This document shows, piece by piece, positions 23,135 to 30,897 of a stretch of 30,897 bases of DNA. Numbering within the stretch: the stretch's first letter is position 1; every line of letters starts with the position of its first letter. The notes beneath the pieces are model-generated. The model worked only from the letters and a program-made list of their open reading frames with translations, had not been told where the DNA came from and did not search any database. Both the position numbers and the translations under genes were made by a program. The DNA comes from Deltaproteobacteria bacterium UBA6930 (GTDB lineage Bacteria > Myxococcota_A > UBA9160 > UBA6930): NCBI GenBank assembly GCA_002450755.1, contig DKAI01000174.1, forward strand, positions 1 through 30,897. The letters run 5' to 3'.

Positions 23135-24394
23135 GTGTCTACGGGGTCTAAAATGGTTTTTCTTGAGGAAGGTGGAGGGCGAAGCAGCTTGCCAGCAGAG
23201 CCAAATGTCCTCTTGCTCGTTTCTGGGGGTATCGCTGCATACAAGATTCCGGAACTCGTTCGGGAATTTCGCCGTGAAGGAGCGCATGTTCGTTGTGCCA
23301 TGACGGAATCCGCTAAGGAGTTCGTTTCACCGCTAGTTCTCCAGACTTTGTCGGGAGAAGCGGTTCGTATCAGCTTGCTCGAACCGTCTGAAGAGGGCGA
23401 TATCGGCCATATAGACTTGGCCGATTGGGCCGACGTGGTGGTGGTTGCGCCCGCTACGGCGAACTTGATGGCCAAACAGGCTCTAGGGATTGCGGATGAT
23501 CTCGTCACGACAGTTTTACTGGCGACGACGGCTCCAATCGTGCTGGCACCAGCAATGAATGTCAACATGTGGGAAAACACTTCGACGATAAAAAACGTAA
23601 AGGTCCTTAAAGAACGTGGAGTGGTTTTCGTTGGCCCCGAGGCTGGTGACCTCGCTTGTGGCTGGCAAGGAATGGGCAGAATGTCCGAGGCTTCTGATAT
23701 TTTCAGGGCAGCTTACGGATTTCATGCACCAGGTAGTCTAAAGGGCGAGAGAATTTTGGTAACTGCTGGCGGCACAAGGGAACCAATTGATCCTGTACGC
23801 AGTCTTACAAATAGATCTTCGGGGAAGATGGGTTACGCAGTCGCCAAGGAAGCAATACGCCGAGGAGCAGATGTCGTGTTAATTTCAGCGCCGACTTCTC
23901 TTTCCGCACCGGAAGGGGTTTCGCTAGTGGCAGTAGAAACGGCATTAGAAATGAGAACTGCCGTCAAAGCCGAATTTGAGAAATCCTCGGCTCTTGTAAT
24001 GGCCGCAGCGGTAGCAGACTTTAGGCCCGCAGTGTCGGAGACACGAAAAATAAAGAAGGAGCAAGTAGAGGGGGATACAATCAATCTTAAGCTCCTTAGA
24101 AATCCCGATATTTTGGCGGAGGTTTCAGCAATTAAGAACAATAGGGTTGTGGTCGGTTTTGCTGCAGAAAGCCACAACCTTGTAGCAGCAGCACGCAAGA
24201 AAATTAAATCCAAGGGCTGTGACTTGTTGGTTGCAAATGATATTAGTCGCAGTGATGCTGGATTCGAGTCTGATACAAATGCCGTTGTTTTTATTACACC
24301 AGATGGATCAATCGAAGAGCTCCCGCTTCAAACGAAACAAGAAGTTGCTGGGAACATCCTCGATAGGATAAAGAAACTTAGGTTGACCCGCTGA
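23135..24394 (+). CDS. coaBC: Bifunctional phosphopantothenoylcysteine decarboxylase/phosphopantothenate-cysteine ligase
   Basis: Two-domain flavoprotein for the second and third steps of CoA synthesis. The N-terminal CoaC half (about 23-200) has LLVSGGIAAYK, the active-site histidine H92 in IGHIDLADW, PAMNVNMW at 139-146 and the substrate-flap cysteine C175 in DLACGWQGMGRM. The CoaB half (about 205-419) has ILVTAGGTREPIDPVRSLTN and the lysine-rich RKIKKEQ near 306. Start GTG 23135 follows AGGAG; an ATG six codons later is an alternative. The stop TGA shares a base with the ATG of the NfeD gene, so the next operon is translationally coupled to it. Confidence 0.95.
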   Translation: MSTGSKMVFLEEGGGRSSLPAEPNVLLLVSGGIAAYKIPELVREFRREGAHVRCAMTESAKEFVSPLVLQTLSGEAVRISLLEPSEEGDIGHIDLADWADVVVVAPATANLMAKQALGIADDLVTTVLLATTAPIVLAPAMNVNMWENTSTIKNVKVLKERGVVFVGPEAGDLACGWQGMGRMSEASDIFRAAYGFHAPGSLKGERILVTAGGTREPIDPVRSLTNRSSGKMGYAVAKEAIRRGADVVLISAPTSLSAPEGVSLVAVETALEMRTAVKAEFEKSSALVMAAAVADFRPAVSETRKIKKEQVEGDTINLKLLRNPDILAEVSAIKNNRVVVGFAAESHNLVAAARKKIKSKGCDLLVANDISRSDAGFESDTNAVVFITPDGSIEELPLQTKQEVAGNILDRIKKLRLTR

Positions 24395-25791
24395 TGAGCT
24401 CTAATTCGCTCTGGCTTGCGAGGTTTCGACGAGCGATCTTGTTTTTTGCTGCCATGGTTTCGTTTGGGTTTGCGTCGAATTTTGCTGGCAGTAGTCCAGA
24501 GGAATCTACTTTAGTTCCAACCGTGCGCACAGGGTCTATCTTTCTGGCGCAAATCTCGGGTTCCATCAATCCGGCTTCTTCAGACTACTTGCAAAAAGCT
24601 ATTCGACAAAGTGAGGAGGAGAGTTCGGCCCTTCTCGTAATCGAGCTAGATACTCCTGGCGGTCTCGTAGCCTCCACCAAAGACATTATCCAGGCGATGC
24701 TCAACTCCAACATACCTATCGTGGTTTATGTTTCTCCGCGCGGTGCTTGGGCGGGTTCGGCAGGAACGTTTATCACTATGGCAGCTCACATTGCTGCGAT
24801 GGCCCCAGGATCGAGTATCGGTGCGGCGCATCCAGTTGGCATCGGCGGCGGCGGAAAGCCACAACAAGACCAAGATGGCAAAGAAGGACCGAAGGACTAC
24901 AGCGCTCAAAAAGCCGAAAATCTTTTGGCAGCATTTATAGAATCAATTGCCGAAAGAAGAGGGCGGAACGTGGAATGGGCAGAGAAGGCCGTACGTGACT
25001 CTGTCGCGATTACTGCTCCTGAAGCGCTCGAAATCGGTGTTATCGACTTAATTGCAGAAGACCGCGCTGAACTTATTGCCTTGCTCGACGGTTGGGAGGT
25101 TACCTCTCTTTCAGGAAAAGAAGTTTTAGAACTCTCGGGAAGCAGTATTAAAAAGCTGGAGATGTCCTTGCTTACTCGGGTATTGAACGTTTTGGTTGAC
25201 CCGAATGTCGCAATGATCCTCCTTTTGGCAGGAGCCGCTGGCTTATATCTTGAGTTCAATCAACCGGGGTTACTTTTGCCAGGAATAGCCGGTGGGATTT
25301 GCATTCTCTTGGGCCTAATCGCGATGCAGATTCTTCCGTTTTCGTGGGTTGGGGTTTTACTTATGGCAGTGGGGCTAGGATGCTTTGTGGCAGAAGTAGT
25401 GATTGGCTCTTACGGGATATTTTTCATTGCTGGTATCCTATGTCTTTTGCTAGGAGGCTCGATGCTTTTCGATCGCCCAGAAGTTTCGGACTTGAATGTT
25501 GATTTTTGGTCGGTGCTTGTTCCTCTTGTTTTAGGCTTTGCTGTCTTTGGTGCGGTGGTGGCCTATGCAGCTGCCCGCTCCATGACACGGACACAAGTTT
25601 CCGGGGTGCCTGAGCTAATAGGTATGACGGGTCGCGTCACCAAAGCTCTTAATCCTGAGGGGATGATTTCTGTTAGGGGAGAGCTTTGGAAGGCACGTAG
25701 TGGATCGCCGCTGAATGAAGGCGAGCGAGTTGAAGTTATAGAAGTAAGAGGATTAGAGCTTCGCGTTCGCCAAGCGAAGCTTGAGGATTAG
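24394..25791 (+). CDS. NfeD-type membrane serine protease (ClpP-like domain, NfeD1b)
   Basis: Membrane-bound protease of the long NfeD type, 465 residues. After a signal or anchor helix (about 12-30), a ClpP-like domain spans about 45-235 with the catalytic serine S122 in GAWAGSAGTFI and the likely lysine K198 in WAEKAV, a Ser-Lys dyad as in the archaeal stomatin-specific protease PH1510. Helices occupy about 262-395, and the C-terminal 65 residues form the OB-fold NfeD domain. Archaeal relatives cleave the partner stomatin; here a slipin follows 8 bases later, the classic pairing. Start ATG overlaps the coaBC stop by 1 base. Confidence 0.92.
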   Translation: MSSNSLWLARFRRAILFFAAMVSFGFASNFAGSSPEESTLVPTVRTGSIFLAQISGSINPASSDYLQKAIRQSEEESSALLVIELDTPGGLVASTKDIIQAMLNSNIPIVVYVSPRGAWAGSAGTFITMAAHIAAMAPGSSIGAAHPVGIGGGGKPQQDQDGKEGPKDYSAQKAENLLAAFIESIAERRGRNVEWAEKAVRDSVAITAPEALEIGVIDLIAEDRAELIALLDGWEVTSLSGKEVLELSGSSIKKLEMSLLTRVLNVLVDPNVAMILLLAGAAGLYLEFNQPGLLLPGIAGGICILLGLIAMQILPFSWVGVLLMAVGLGCFVAEVVIGSYGIFFIAGILCLLLGGSMLFDRPEVSDLNVDFWSVLVPLVLGFAVFGAVVAYAAARSMTRTQVSGVPELIGMTGRVTKALNPEGMISVRGELWKARSGSPLNEGERVEVIEVRGLELRVRQAKLED

Positions 25792-25799
25792 GAGGCCAA

Positions 25800-26564
25800 A
25801 TGTTTAGTTTTTCACCGTTTTTGTTGGTAGGTATTCTTGGTGCCTTGCTGTTTGCTGGCATCCGCGTTCTACAAGAGTACGAGCGGGGAGTAGTTTTCCG
25901 GTTTGGCCGATTCAATGGAGTAAAAGACGCGGGCATTAGGTGGATTATCCCGGGAGTCGACCGACTGGTACGGGTAAGCCTAAGAGAAATCGTGATGGAT
26001 GTTCCGTCCCAGGAGGTCATTACACGAGACAATGTCTCAGTAAAGGTCAACGCAGTACTTTATTTTCGCGTTTTACATCCGGAGAAGGCTGTCATCCAGG
26101 TCGAAAACTATTTGTACGGTACATCCCAACTGTCGCAGACGACATTGCGTAGCGTTTGCGGGCAAGCAGAGCTCGATGAGCTTCTTTCAGAGAGAGATGA
26201 CATAAATAGGCAACTACAAGAGATCATAGACCAACAAACTGAGCCATGGGGAGTGAAGGTCCGTGCTGTTGAGGTGAAGCAAATAGATCTTCCAGGAGAT
26301 ATGCAGCGTGCAATGGCGAAACAGGCAGAGGCAGAGCGGGAAAAACGTTCAAAGGTTATTCATGCAGAAGGAGAGTTTCAAGCGGCAGAACGGCTTGCGG
26401 AAGCGTCTAGAGTTTTGGCGACACAGCCGGAAGCGATACAACTCCGATATCTGCAAACTTTGTCAGAGATCGCTACCGAAAATAGTTCGTCAATTGTTTT
26501 TCCCCTGCCCATCGACTTGATTTCAAGATTTCTTAATAAAGGCGAGTCAGAGGGAGAACGCTAG
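25800..26564 (+). CDS. Slipin (stomatin-like SPFH protein)
   Basis: 254-residue member of the SPFH/prohibitin superfamily, membrane-bound by a hydrophobic N-terminus (about 5-22). EYERGVVFRFGRF near 27, PGVDRLVRVSLREIVMDVPSQEVITRDNVSV in outline near 51, and the RVLHPEKAV region fit the slipin family. A coiled-coil stretch rich in alanine, glutamate and lysine (about 160-215) drives oligomer formation. An AGGAGG site overlaps the end of the NfeD gene. Slipins form large membrane rings and are thought to be substrates or scaffolds for the paired NfeD protease. Confidence 0.93.
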   Translation: MFSFSPFLLVGILGALLFAGIRVLQEYERGVVFRFGRFNGVKDAGIRWIIPGVDRLVRVSLREIVMDVPSQEVITRDNVSVKVNAVLYFRVLHPEKAVIQVENYLYGTSQLSQTTLRSVCGQAELDELLSERDDINRQLQEIIDQQTEPWGVKVRAVEVKQIDLPGDMQRAMAKQAEAEREKRSKVIHAEGEFQAAERLAEASRVLATQPEAIQLRYLQTLSEIATENSSSIVFPLPIDLISRFLNKGESEGER

Positions 26565-26572
26565 AGGTATCG

Positions 26573-27526
26573 ATGGTTGAGAATCAGGACGAAGCTCCTC
26601 GGCTTCGAGGTTCAGGGAGACCGGTTTTTATATCGGTCCTAGTTTTGTTTATAACAGGAGCGCTCGCATTTTGGTCTTATTCAGGTGTCTACAAACTAGA
26701 GCCTGGGCAAGCTGCCTTGCTTTTTCAAATGGGCAAATACAAGAAGACCGAGCTTAGGGAAGGGCTTCACTTTCATCTTCCCCCACCTCTTCAGCGGAGA
26801 GAAATAATTCTGGTGGATTCGATTGTTCGAGAAGAGTTTCCTGGAGACGAAGATGTTTCGAGTTCGGCAATGCAGACCAAGGATAACAATATAGTAATTC
26901 TCAATTTTATTGTTCAGTACAGGATCTCCGATGCGTTCTCTGCCCGGTACAGACTAGCAAGCAGGAGGCAAACATTGCGCGATGCTGCGCAAGCTGCGGT
27001 TCGTGAGGTAGTTGGGAAAACCACGATCGATGAAGTGCTTTCTGATCGAAGGGCCGAAGTGGAATTCGAGGCTTCTGAAACACTGCAAAGGATATTAAAC
27101 GAATACGGTGCAGGTTTGCTGGTTCGAAGTCTCCAGTTGCAGGATGTGGAGCCACCAGAAGCAGTAAGAGAAGCGTTTGACGATGTTATCGCCGCTGCTC
27201 AAGATCGTGATCGCAAAATTAATGAGGCGGAAGGTTACGTAAATGAGGTCTTACCTAACGCTAGGGCTCAGGCGGTTGAAATCGTCCAATCTGCCCATGC
27301 TTACTCGGAAGAGAAGTTGGCGCAAGCGACCGGAGATGCCTCTCGCTTTAAGGCCCTTACAGAGGAATATAAAAGCGCGCCACACGTTACGCGGGAGCGG
27401 CTCTATCTGGAAGCCATGGAGGAAGTTATGGAAGGATCTGAAATAATCGTGGTAGAAGGAGGGGTGAACCAAGTCCTGCCCTTAAAGCCTCTATTAGAGG
27501 GAGTAGCGTCGGATACAGGTCAATGA
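26573..27526 (+). CDS. hflK: HflK-type SPFH membrane protein
   Basis: With HflC this forms a large membrane cage that in E. coli encloses and restrains the FtsH protease. 317 residues, shorter than the E. coli protein because the glycine-rich N-terminus is missing. One helix (about 18-37), then VYKLEPGQAALLFQMGKY near 39 and the SPFH domain, RDAAQAAVREVVGKTTIDEVLSDRR near 137, and a coiled coil from about 205 (RDRKINEAEGYVNEVLPNARAQA in outline), ending in the conserved RLYLEAMEEVM. The stop overlaps the hflC start by 4 bases. No ftsH is in the window. Confidence 0.93.
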   Translation: MVENQDEAPRLRGSGRPVFISVLVLFITGALAFWSYSGVYKLEPGQAALLFQMGKYKKTELREGLHFHLPPPLQRREIILVDSIVREEFPGDEDVSSSAMQTKDNNIVILNFIVQYRISDAFSARYRLASRRQTLRDAAQAAVREVVGKTTIDEVLSDRRAEVEFEASETLQRILNEYGAGLLVRSLQLQDVEPPEAVREAFDDVIAAAQDRDRKINEAEGYVNEVLPNARAQAVEIVQSAHAYSEEKLAQATGDASRFKALTEEYKSAPHVTRERLYLEAMEEVMEGSEIIVVEGGVNQVLPLKPLLEGVASDTGQ

Positions 27527-28419
27527 TTCGATTATTTCTTTTAGCCGTATTCTCAGGTGCCTTTTTGACTGCTCTACTTCATCTCGGTGAAAGAAATTTA
27601 GGACCTGTGGTTATAACGCGTGAGGGAGAGCAGAAGATTTTGCTCTTGCTAGGAAATCCCGCTGACACTCCTACTACCCCGGGCATCTCATTTCGTTGGC
27701 CTTTACTTCAAGAAACGAGAACTTTTAGCCGTCGTTGGCTGCATTTAAATTCTAGACCTCACACTATTCAAACAAGAGATCGAGAAAGGCTGGTTGTCGA
27801 TAACTATGCGATTTGGCGGATTGTTGATCCGTTGCTCTTTTATAAATCCTTTCCGACGGGAAGGGCTGAGGCGGAAACACAAATTGATAGAGAAGTGAGG
27901 GCGAAGGTTCGTGAGGTTATTGGTAGGCAGACATTAAAAGAAGTCGTAACGGATGGAAGAGAAGCGATTATGAACGAGATCACAGAAAAATCCGCAGAGA
28001 GTCTTGCTGGTTCGGGAATAGAAGTAGGAGATGTAAGGATCACTCGAACGGATTTACCTGCAGGTATAGAAGGGAACGTGTACGCAAGAATGAGGGCGGA
28101 GAGGGATCGGCTGGCTAGAAAACACCGAGCGGAAGGAGAGGAAGAGGCACGTACTTTGAAGGCGGAGGCTGACAGGAACAGCAGGGCGATTGTGGCTGAG
28201 GCGAAACGAGATTCAGAGATAATTAAGGGCGAGGCGGATGCTAAGGCATCTGCAGTTTATGCGTCTGCTCACAGGCTTGCTCCTGACTTTTTTTCTTTTC
28301 TTCGTAGTTTAGAGTCTTATAAAACTACGCTTTCCAAAGGTGCAACTTTAGTATTGCCCCCTAATCATCCGTATTTAAAGCACTTTCAGGAAGGGCTGCT
28401 GCATAAAAAGGGAGATTGA
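27523..28419 (+). CDS. hflC: HflC-type SPFH membrane protein
   Basis: Partner of HflK, 298 residues. One N-terminal helix (about 2-18); the SPFH domain includes RRWLHLNSRPHTIQTRDRERLVVDNYAIWRI in outline near 67, REVIGRQTLKEVVTD near 127 and DVRITRTDLP near 170; then a coiled coil of alternating acidic and basic residues (about 182-245), and the typical HflC ending FFSFLRSLESYKTTLSKGATLVLPP. ATG shares ATGA with the hflK stop. It ends 4 bases from the converging LptF/G gene with no visible terminator. Confidence 0.94.
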   Translation: MIRLFLLAVFSGAFLTALLHLGERNLGPVVITREGEQKILLLLGNPADTPTTPGISFRWPLLQETRTFSRRWLHLNSRPHTIQTRDRERLVVDNYAIWRIVDPLLFYKSFPTGRAEAETQIDREVRAKVREVIGRQTLKEVVTDGREAIMNEITEKSAESLAGSGIEVGDVRITRTDLPAGIEGNVYARMRAERDRLARKHRAEGEEEARTLKAEADRNSRAIVAEAKRDSEIIKGEADAKASAVYASAHRLAPDFFSFLRSLESYKTTLSKGATLVLPPNHPYLKHFQEGLLHKKGD

Positions 28420-28423
28420 GAAG

Positions 28424-29473
28424 TTACCGGTCAGATTTTAAGAGGCGAAACCCGGCATAGATGAAAAGAGTGGCAAGGCTGCCCCAAAGGATACCAATTC
28501 CCTGGCCCAACATGCTTAATTCTCCAGCATATTCGCGAAATGCAAAAAATACACTGATTGTTAATGCTCCTTCCAACGCCGGTTTTGCCAGGCTTCTCCC
28601 ATTTTGAACAGATAAACCTAGAGGTACCGCAAGGAGAGTAAGAGCTAAAATGAGAGGAACCTCACTAATTCTCCGGTGTATGTTTGCTCGGATAATAGGA
28701 TCGTCTCTACCCGGCGAGCTTAAGAGAGTTGAAAGGGGTTCTAGGAGTAGCTTTGTTCTTATGTTTGCCGGGCTTGCCTGTGGGTCGAGGCGAACCTGTA
28801 TTCGGTTAGCTTTCCGAATGGTAGGTGGAGTGCGAGGTTGGTTTGGATTAAAATTCCTGACGGTAACCTTTTCGAAGCTCCAGAGTTGATTTTCCACCTG
28901 TTGACCTCGATCAGCTTGTATGGACTGCTCGAGTCGGCCACTTAGATCCCTTTTGTACATCCTTACCCCGCGAACTCCACTGCTGTCTAGGGTTTCGATG
29001 TTATAGACGTAGAGCCCTGTGTGGTACCAAATCCTACCGTGCCTAAGAGAAAGACTGCCGCTTGTTTCACCCGAATCCGATTGGAGGTTTTCTTGCGCGC
29101 TTCTGACTATAGTTTCATTTGCAAAGAGCCCAGCGAATGTAACGACCAGTGTGCCCGTAAGGACTGCACGGGTTAAGGTAAATGGCGAAATCCCTCCTGC
29201 TTTCATGGCAATGATCTCGTGATCACGCGCCGCCAGTGCGGTGGTGAGATAGGCTCCTATGAAGCTCGCAAGAGGGATAAGATGTACCAGATAGAAAGCG
29301 GTGATCCGGATGGTTACAAACTGTAATATTCCGATCGGGGTCGATTGCACGACAAGAATTTCGTCAAGATCGAGCAATAGTTCTACGATTAAGACAAAGG
29401 CCAGTAAGATGGCTAGGGTCGCAATGAAATGCACTAGGTATCGGGTGCAGTAATGACGAGCTAACGTAGGCAC
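28424..29473 (-). CDS. LptF/LptG-family lipopolysaccharide export permease
   Basis: YjgP/YjgQ family membrane protein, 349 residues, part of the ABC-type machine that lifts lipopolysaccharide from the inner membrane. Three helices at the N-terminus (about 14-110, including DHEIIAMKAGGISPF, the conserved cytoplasmic coupling region), a periplasmic beta-jellyroll (about 130-255, with GRIWYHTGLYVYNIE), and three helices at the end. These bacteria usually encode two such proteins side by side; only one is here, so it cannot be assigned to F or G. GTG start without a clear ribosome site, only 16 bases from the divergent ribF start. Its presence shows a lipopolysaccharide outer membrane. Confidence 0.92.
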   Translation of the reverse strand: MPTLARHYCTRYLVHFIATLAILLAFVLIVELLLDLDEILVVQSTPIGILQFVTIRITAFYLVHLIPLASFIGAYLTTALAARDHEIIAMKAGGISPFTLTRAVLTGTLVVTFAGLFANETIVRSAQENLQSDSGETSGSLSLRHGRIWYHTGLYVYNIETLDSSGVRGVRMYKRDLSGRLEQSIQADRGQQVENQLWSFEKVTVRNFNPNQPRTPPTIRKANRIQVRLDPQASPANIRTKLLLEPLSTLLSSPGRDDPIIRANIHRRISEVPLILALTLLAVPLGLSVQNGRSLAKPALEGALTISVFFAFREYAGELSMLGQGIGILWGSLATLFIYAGFRLLKSDR

Positions 29474-29489
29474 ATGGAGAGTTTAACGG

Positions 29490-30434
29490 GTGAGGGTCGT
29501 TCAAGGGAGTAAGGTTTTCCCATCGGAATTCCAGCAAGGCATAGTAACTATTGGAAATTTCGATGGGCTTCATTTGGGTCATCAGATGATCATGGAGACC
29601 GTGAAGCAGCGAGCTCGCCATCTGGGGTCGCAGTCGGCCGTTTTTACGTTTGAGCCTCATCCTAGAAAGGTAATAAGGCCGGCGTCTGCTCCGCCTTTGC
29701 TGACCACACTTGAGCAAAAACTAGAGCTTTTAGAACTCGCAGGTGTGGGTGTGGTAGTGATAGAGGAGTTCACTGACGAGTTTGCCCGTTATGATGCTGC
29801 AGATTTCGTGACCGAAGTAATTCATGCAAGGATGAAGCCTAAAGAACTCTACGTAGGTTTTGATTTTCATTTCGGACGCGATCGGGAAGGGTCGCGCAAT
29901 AGTCTTGCCAGCCTTGGGCCTGTGCTCGGATTCTCCGTTACGGTGATTCCAGAAGTCACAATAGAAGGGCAAACAGTTAATTCCACACGAATTAGAAGGC
30001 TGCTATCTGAAGGAGAAGTCGAAGCTTCAGAAAGGTTGTTAGGCCGCCCGTATTCAGTGACTGGTAAGGTCATTAAAGGGGATCAGAGGGGAAGAACGAT
30101 TGGGTTTCCTACTCTGAACCTTGATTGTGATAACGAAGTCTTACCTTTGGAGGGAGTTTATTCTACAGAAGTACGTTTCGAGGATTCGAGTCTGGGACAA
30201 GAGTGGATGGCTTCCGTTACCAATGTCGGAAGGAGACCCACATTTAAGGAGGAAGACCCGGTTCTTGCTGAAGCTCATGTGTTCAACTTTTCATCTGATG
30301 TTTATGGTGAGAGGGTTGAACTTCGATTTAGACACCATATTCGAGGAGAGAAAAAATTCTCGAATCCCGAAGAACTTGTGAAGCAAATACGGTCAGATGC
30401 CGAGGCGGCTCGAGAACGACTTCATTCACCTTGA
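29490..30434 (+). CDS. ribF: Bifunctional riboflavin kinase/FAD synthetase
   Basis: Turns riboflavin into FMN and then FAD. 314 residues, standard size. The N-terminal adenylyltransferase domain has GNFDGLHLGH at 22-31, FTFEPHPRKVI near 52, VGFDFHFGRDREG near 118 and NSTRIRRLLSEG near 164. The C-terminal kinase domain (from about 185) has GKVIKGDQRGRTIGFPTLNL and LEGVYSTEV. GTG start with GGAGAG upstream. Divergent from the LptF/G gene with only 16 bases between starts. Its product would serve flavoenzymes such as CoaBC encoded nearby. Confidence 0.95.
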   Translation: MRVVQGSKVFPSEFQQGIVTIGNFDGLHLGHQMIMETVKQRARHLGSQSAVFTFEPHPRKVIRPASAPPLLTTLEQKLELLELAGVGVVVIEEFTDEFARYDAADFVTEVIHARMKPKELYVGFDFHFGRDREGSRNSLASLGPVLGFSVTVIPEVTIEGQTVNSTRIRRLLSEGEVEASERLLGRPYSVTGKVIKGDQRGRTIGFPTLNLDCDNEVLPLEGVYSTEVRFEDSSLGQEWMASVTNVGRRPTFKEEDPVLAEAHVFNFSSDVYGERVELRFRHHIRGEKKFSNPEELVKQIRSDAEAARERLHSP

Positions 30435-30530
30435 TTTTTACAATAAGTAGACTTCCTAAGAAATTGCGGCGTACCGCGCTGAAAGAATCGCAGAAATGCT
30501 CAAAGAGCCTACTGTTTTAAGAGTATAACG

Positions 30531-30561
30531 TTGCCTTCTCAGAATAAGTCTTGCGTATACT
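30531..30561 (+). promoter_or_regulatory. Candidate promoter of shikimate kinase
   Basis: TATACT (30556-30561) lies 9 bases before the ATG, with TTGCCT (30531-30536) as a -35 at a long 19-base spacing. A second TATAAC is at 30524-30529. If TATACT is used, the transcript has almost no leader. Weak, by eye only. The rest of the 136-base gap after ribF shows no gene. Confidence 0.25.
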
Positions 30562-30570
30562 GGAAAGACC

Positions 30571-30897
30571 ATGGATAAGATTTCTAGCAGAAAGACGCTA
30601 TGGATAGTAGGAATGATGGGTGCTGGAAAGTCCACGGTAGGGCCCGTGCTTGCGAAAAATTTAGGCATGGGTTTCGTGGATTCCGATCGGGAAATCGAAC
30701 GCAGGGAAGGAAAGTCAATTCCTCAAATTTTTGCGGAGAGAGGAGAGCGTGGCTTTCGTCTGGCTGAATTCAAGGCGATTGAAGAATTGGTAGGTAAGGG
30801 TTTGGTCGTTGCCCTTGGAGGTGGAGCGATTGCAGAGGAAGAAATGCCGCAATTCCTATCGTCGACAGGGACGGTCATCTATTTGGTCGCGAAGCCT
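30571..30897 (+). CDS. aroK: Shikimate kinase (partial)
   Basis: Phosphorylates shikimate at the 3-hydroxyl on the path to aromatic amino acids. The first 109 residues are in the window and the frame is still open at its end. Walker A GMMGAGKST is at 14-22, the shikimate/magnesium-binding DSD at 37-39, FAERGERGFRLAEF at 54-67 with the substrate-binding arginine, and GGGA at 83-86. A GGAAAG lies just before the ATG. aroK is often followed by aroB, which cannot be checked here. Confidence 0.93.
   Translation, partial: MDKISSRKTLWIVGMMGAGKSTVGPVLAKNLGMGFVDSDREIERREGKSIPQIFAERGERGFRLAEFKAIEELVGKGLVVALGGGAIAEEEMPQFLSSTGTVIYLVAKP

Noticed and set aside
1..30897. Mobile elements, CRISPR arrays, defence systems or prophage
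   Set aside because: No transposase, integrase, Cas, toxin-antitoxin or phage structural gene was recognised, and no regularly spaced repeats were seen; the XRE gene alone is not enough.

Overview
This is a compact stretch of chromosome from a Gram-negative, aerobically respiring bacterium. An aa3-type cytochrome c oxidase shows aerobic respiration. An LptF/LptG-type lipopolysaccharide export permease shows an outer membrane. A luciferase-like oxidoreductase of an F420-associated family, the NadC-CoaX pair and the gene content overall suggest a deltaproteobacterial-grade or uncultured lineage, but I cannot place it from sequence alone. I see no phage, insertion sequence, CRISPR array, rRNA or tRNA. 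Genes are tightly packed, neighbouring reading frames often overlap by 4 bases, and about a third of start codons are GTG or TTG.

Layout. Bases 1-4011 (minus): respiratory operon running diheme cytochrome c, a 34-residue membrane peptide, CoxB, CoxA, CoxC and a partial subunit IV. Bases 4331-5356 (minus): F420-type luciferase-like oxidoreductase. Bases 5556-8544 (plus): JAMM metalloprotease, ATP sulfurylase, alanine dehydrogenase. Bases 8576-10247 (minus): nadC-coaX. Bases 10486-14713: a surface-glycan-like block with two paralogous GT4 glycosyltransferases, two methyltransferases and a small two-helix membrane protein. Bases 14795-21787: a cell-wall block with AnmK, an MBL-fold hydrolase, a MurU-like nucleotidyltransferase, an AmgK-like sugar kinase, a fused SpmA-SpmB membrane protein, a PBP4-type DD-carboxypeptidase and a small XRE regulator. 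Bases 21934-24394 (plus): rsmD, coaD, coaBC. Bases 24394-28419 (plus): NfeD protease, slipin, HflK, HflC. Bases 28424-30897: LptF/G permease (minus), ribF, and the start of shikimate kinase.

How the genes work together. The most suggestive unit is the cell-wall block. AnmK, an AmgK-like kinase and a MurU-like transferase are three of the four steps of the Pseudomonas-type salvage route that returns anhydro-MurNAc to UDP-MurNAc. The fourth enzyme, the MupP phosphatase, is absent, and an unassigned MBL hydrolase is encoded in the same operon as the kinase and transferase. The SpmAB fusion is translationally coupled to the kinase, and a PBP4 carboxypeptidase is divergent from it. A second point of interest is the oxidase CoxA: it keeps all metal ligands and the D-channel residues but lacks the conserved K-channel lysine and threonine. 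A third is the operon that joins NfeD/slipin with HflK/HflC, giving three SPFH proteins and one membrane protease side by side.
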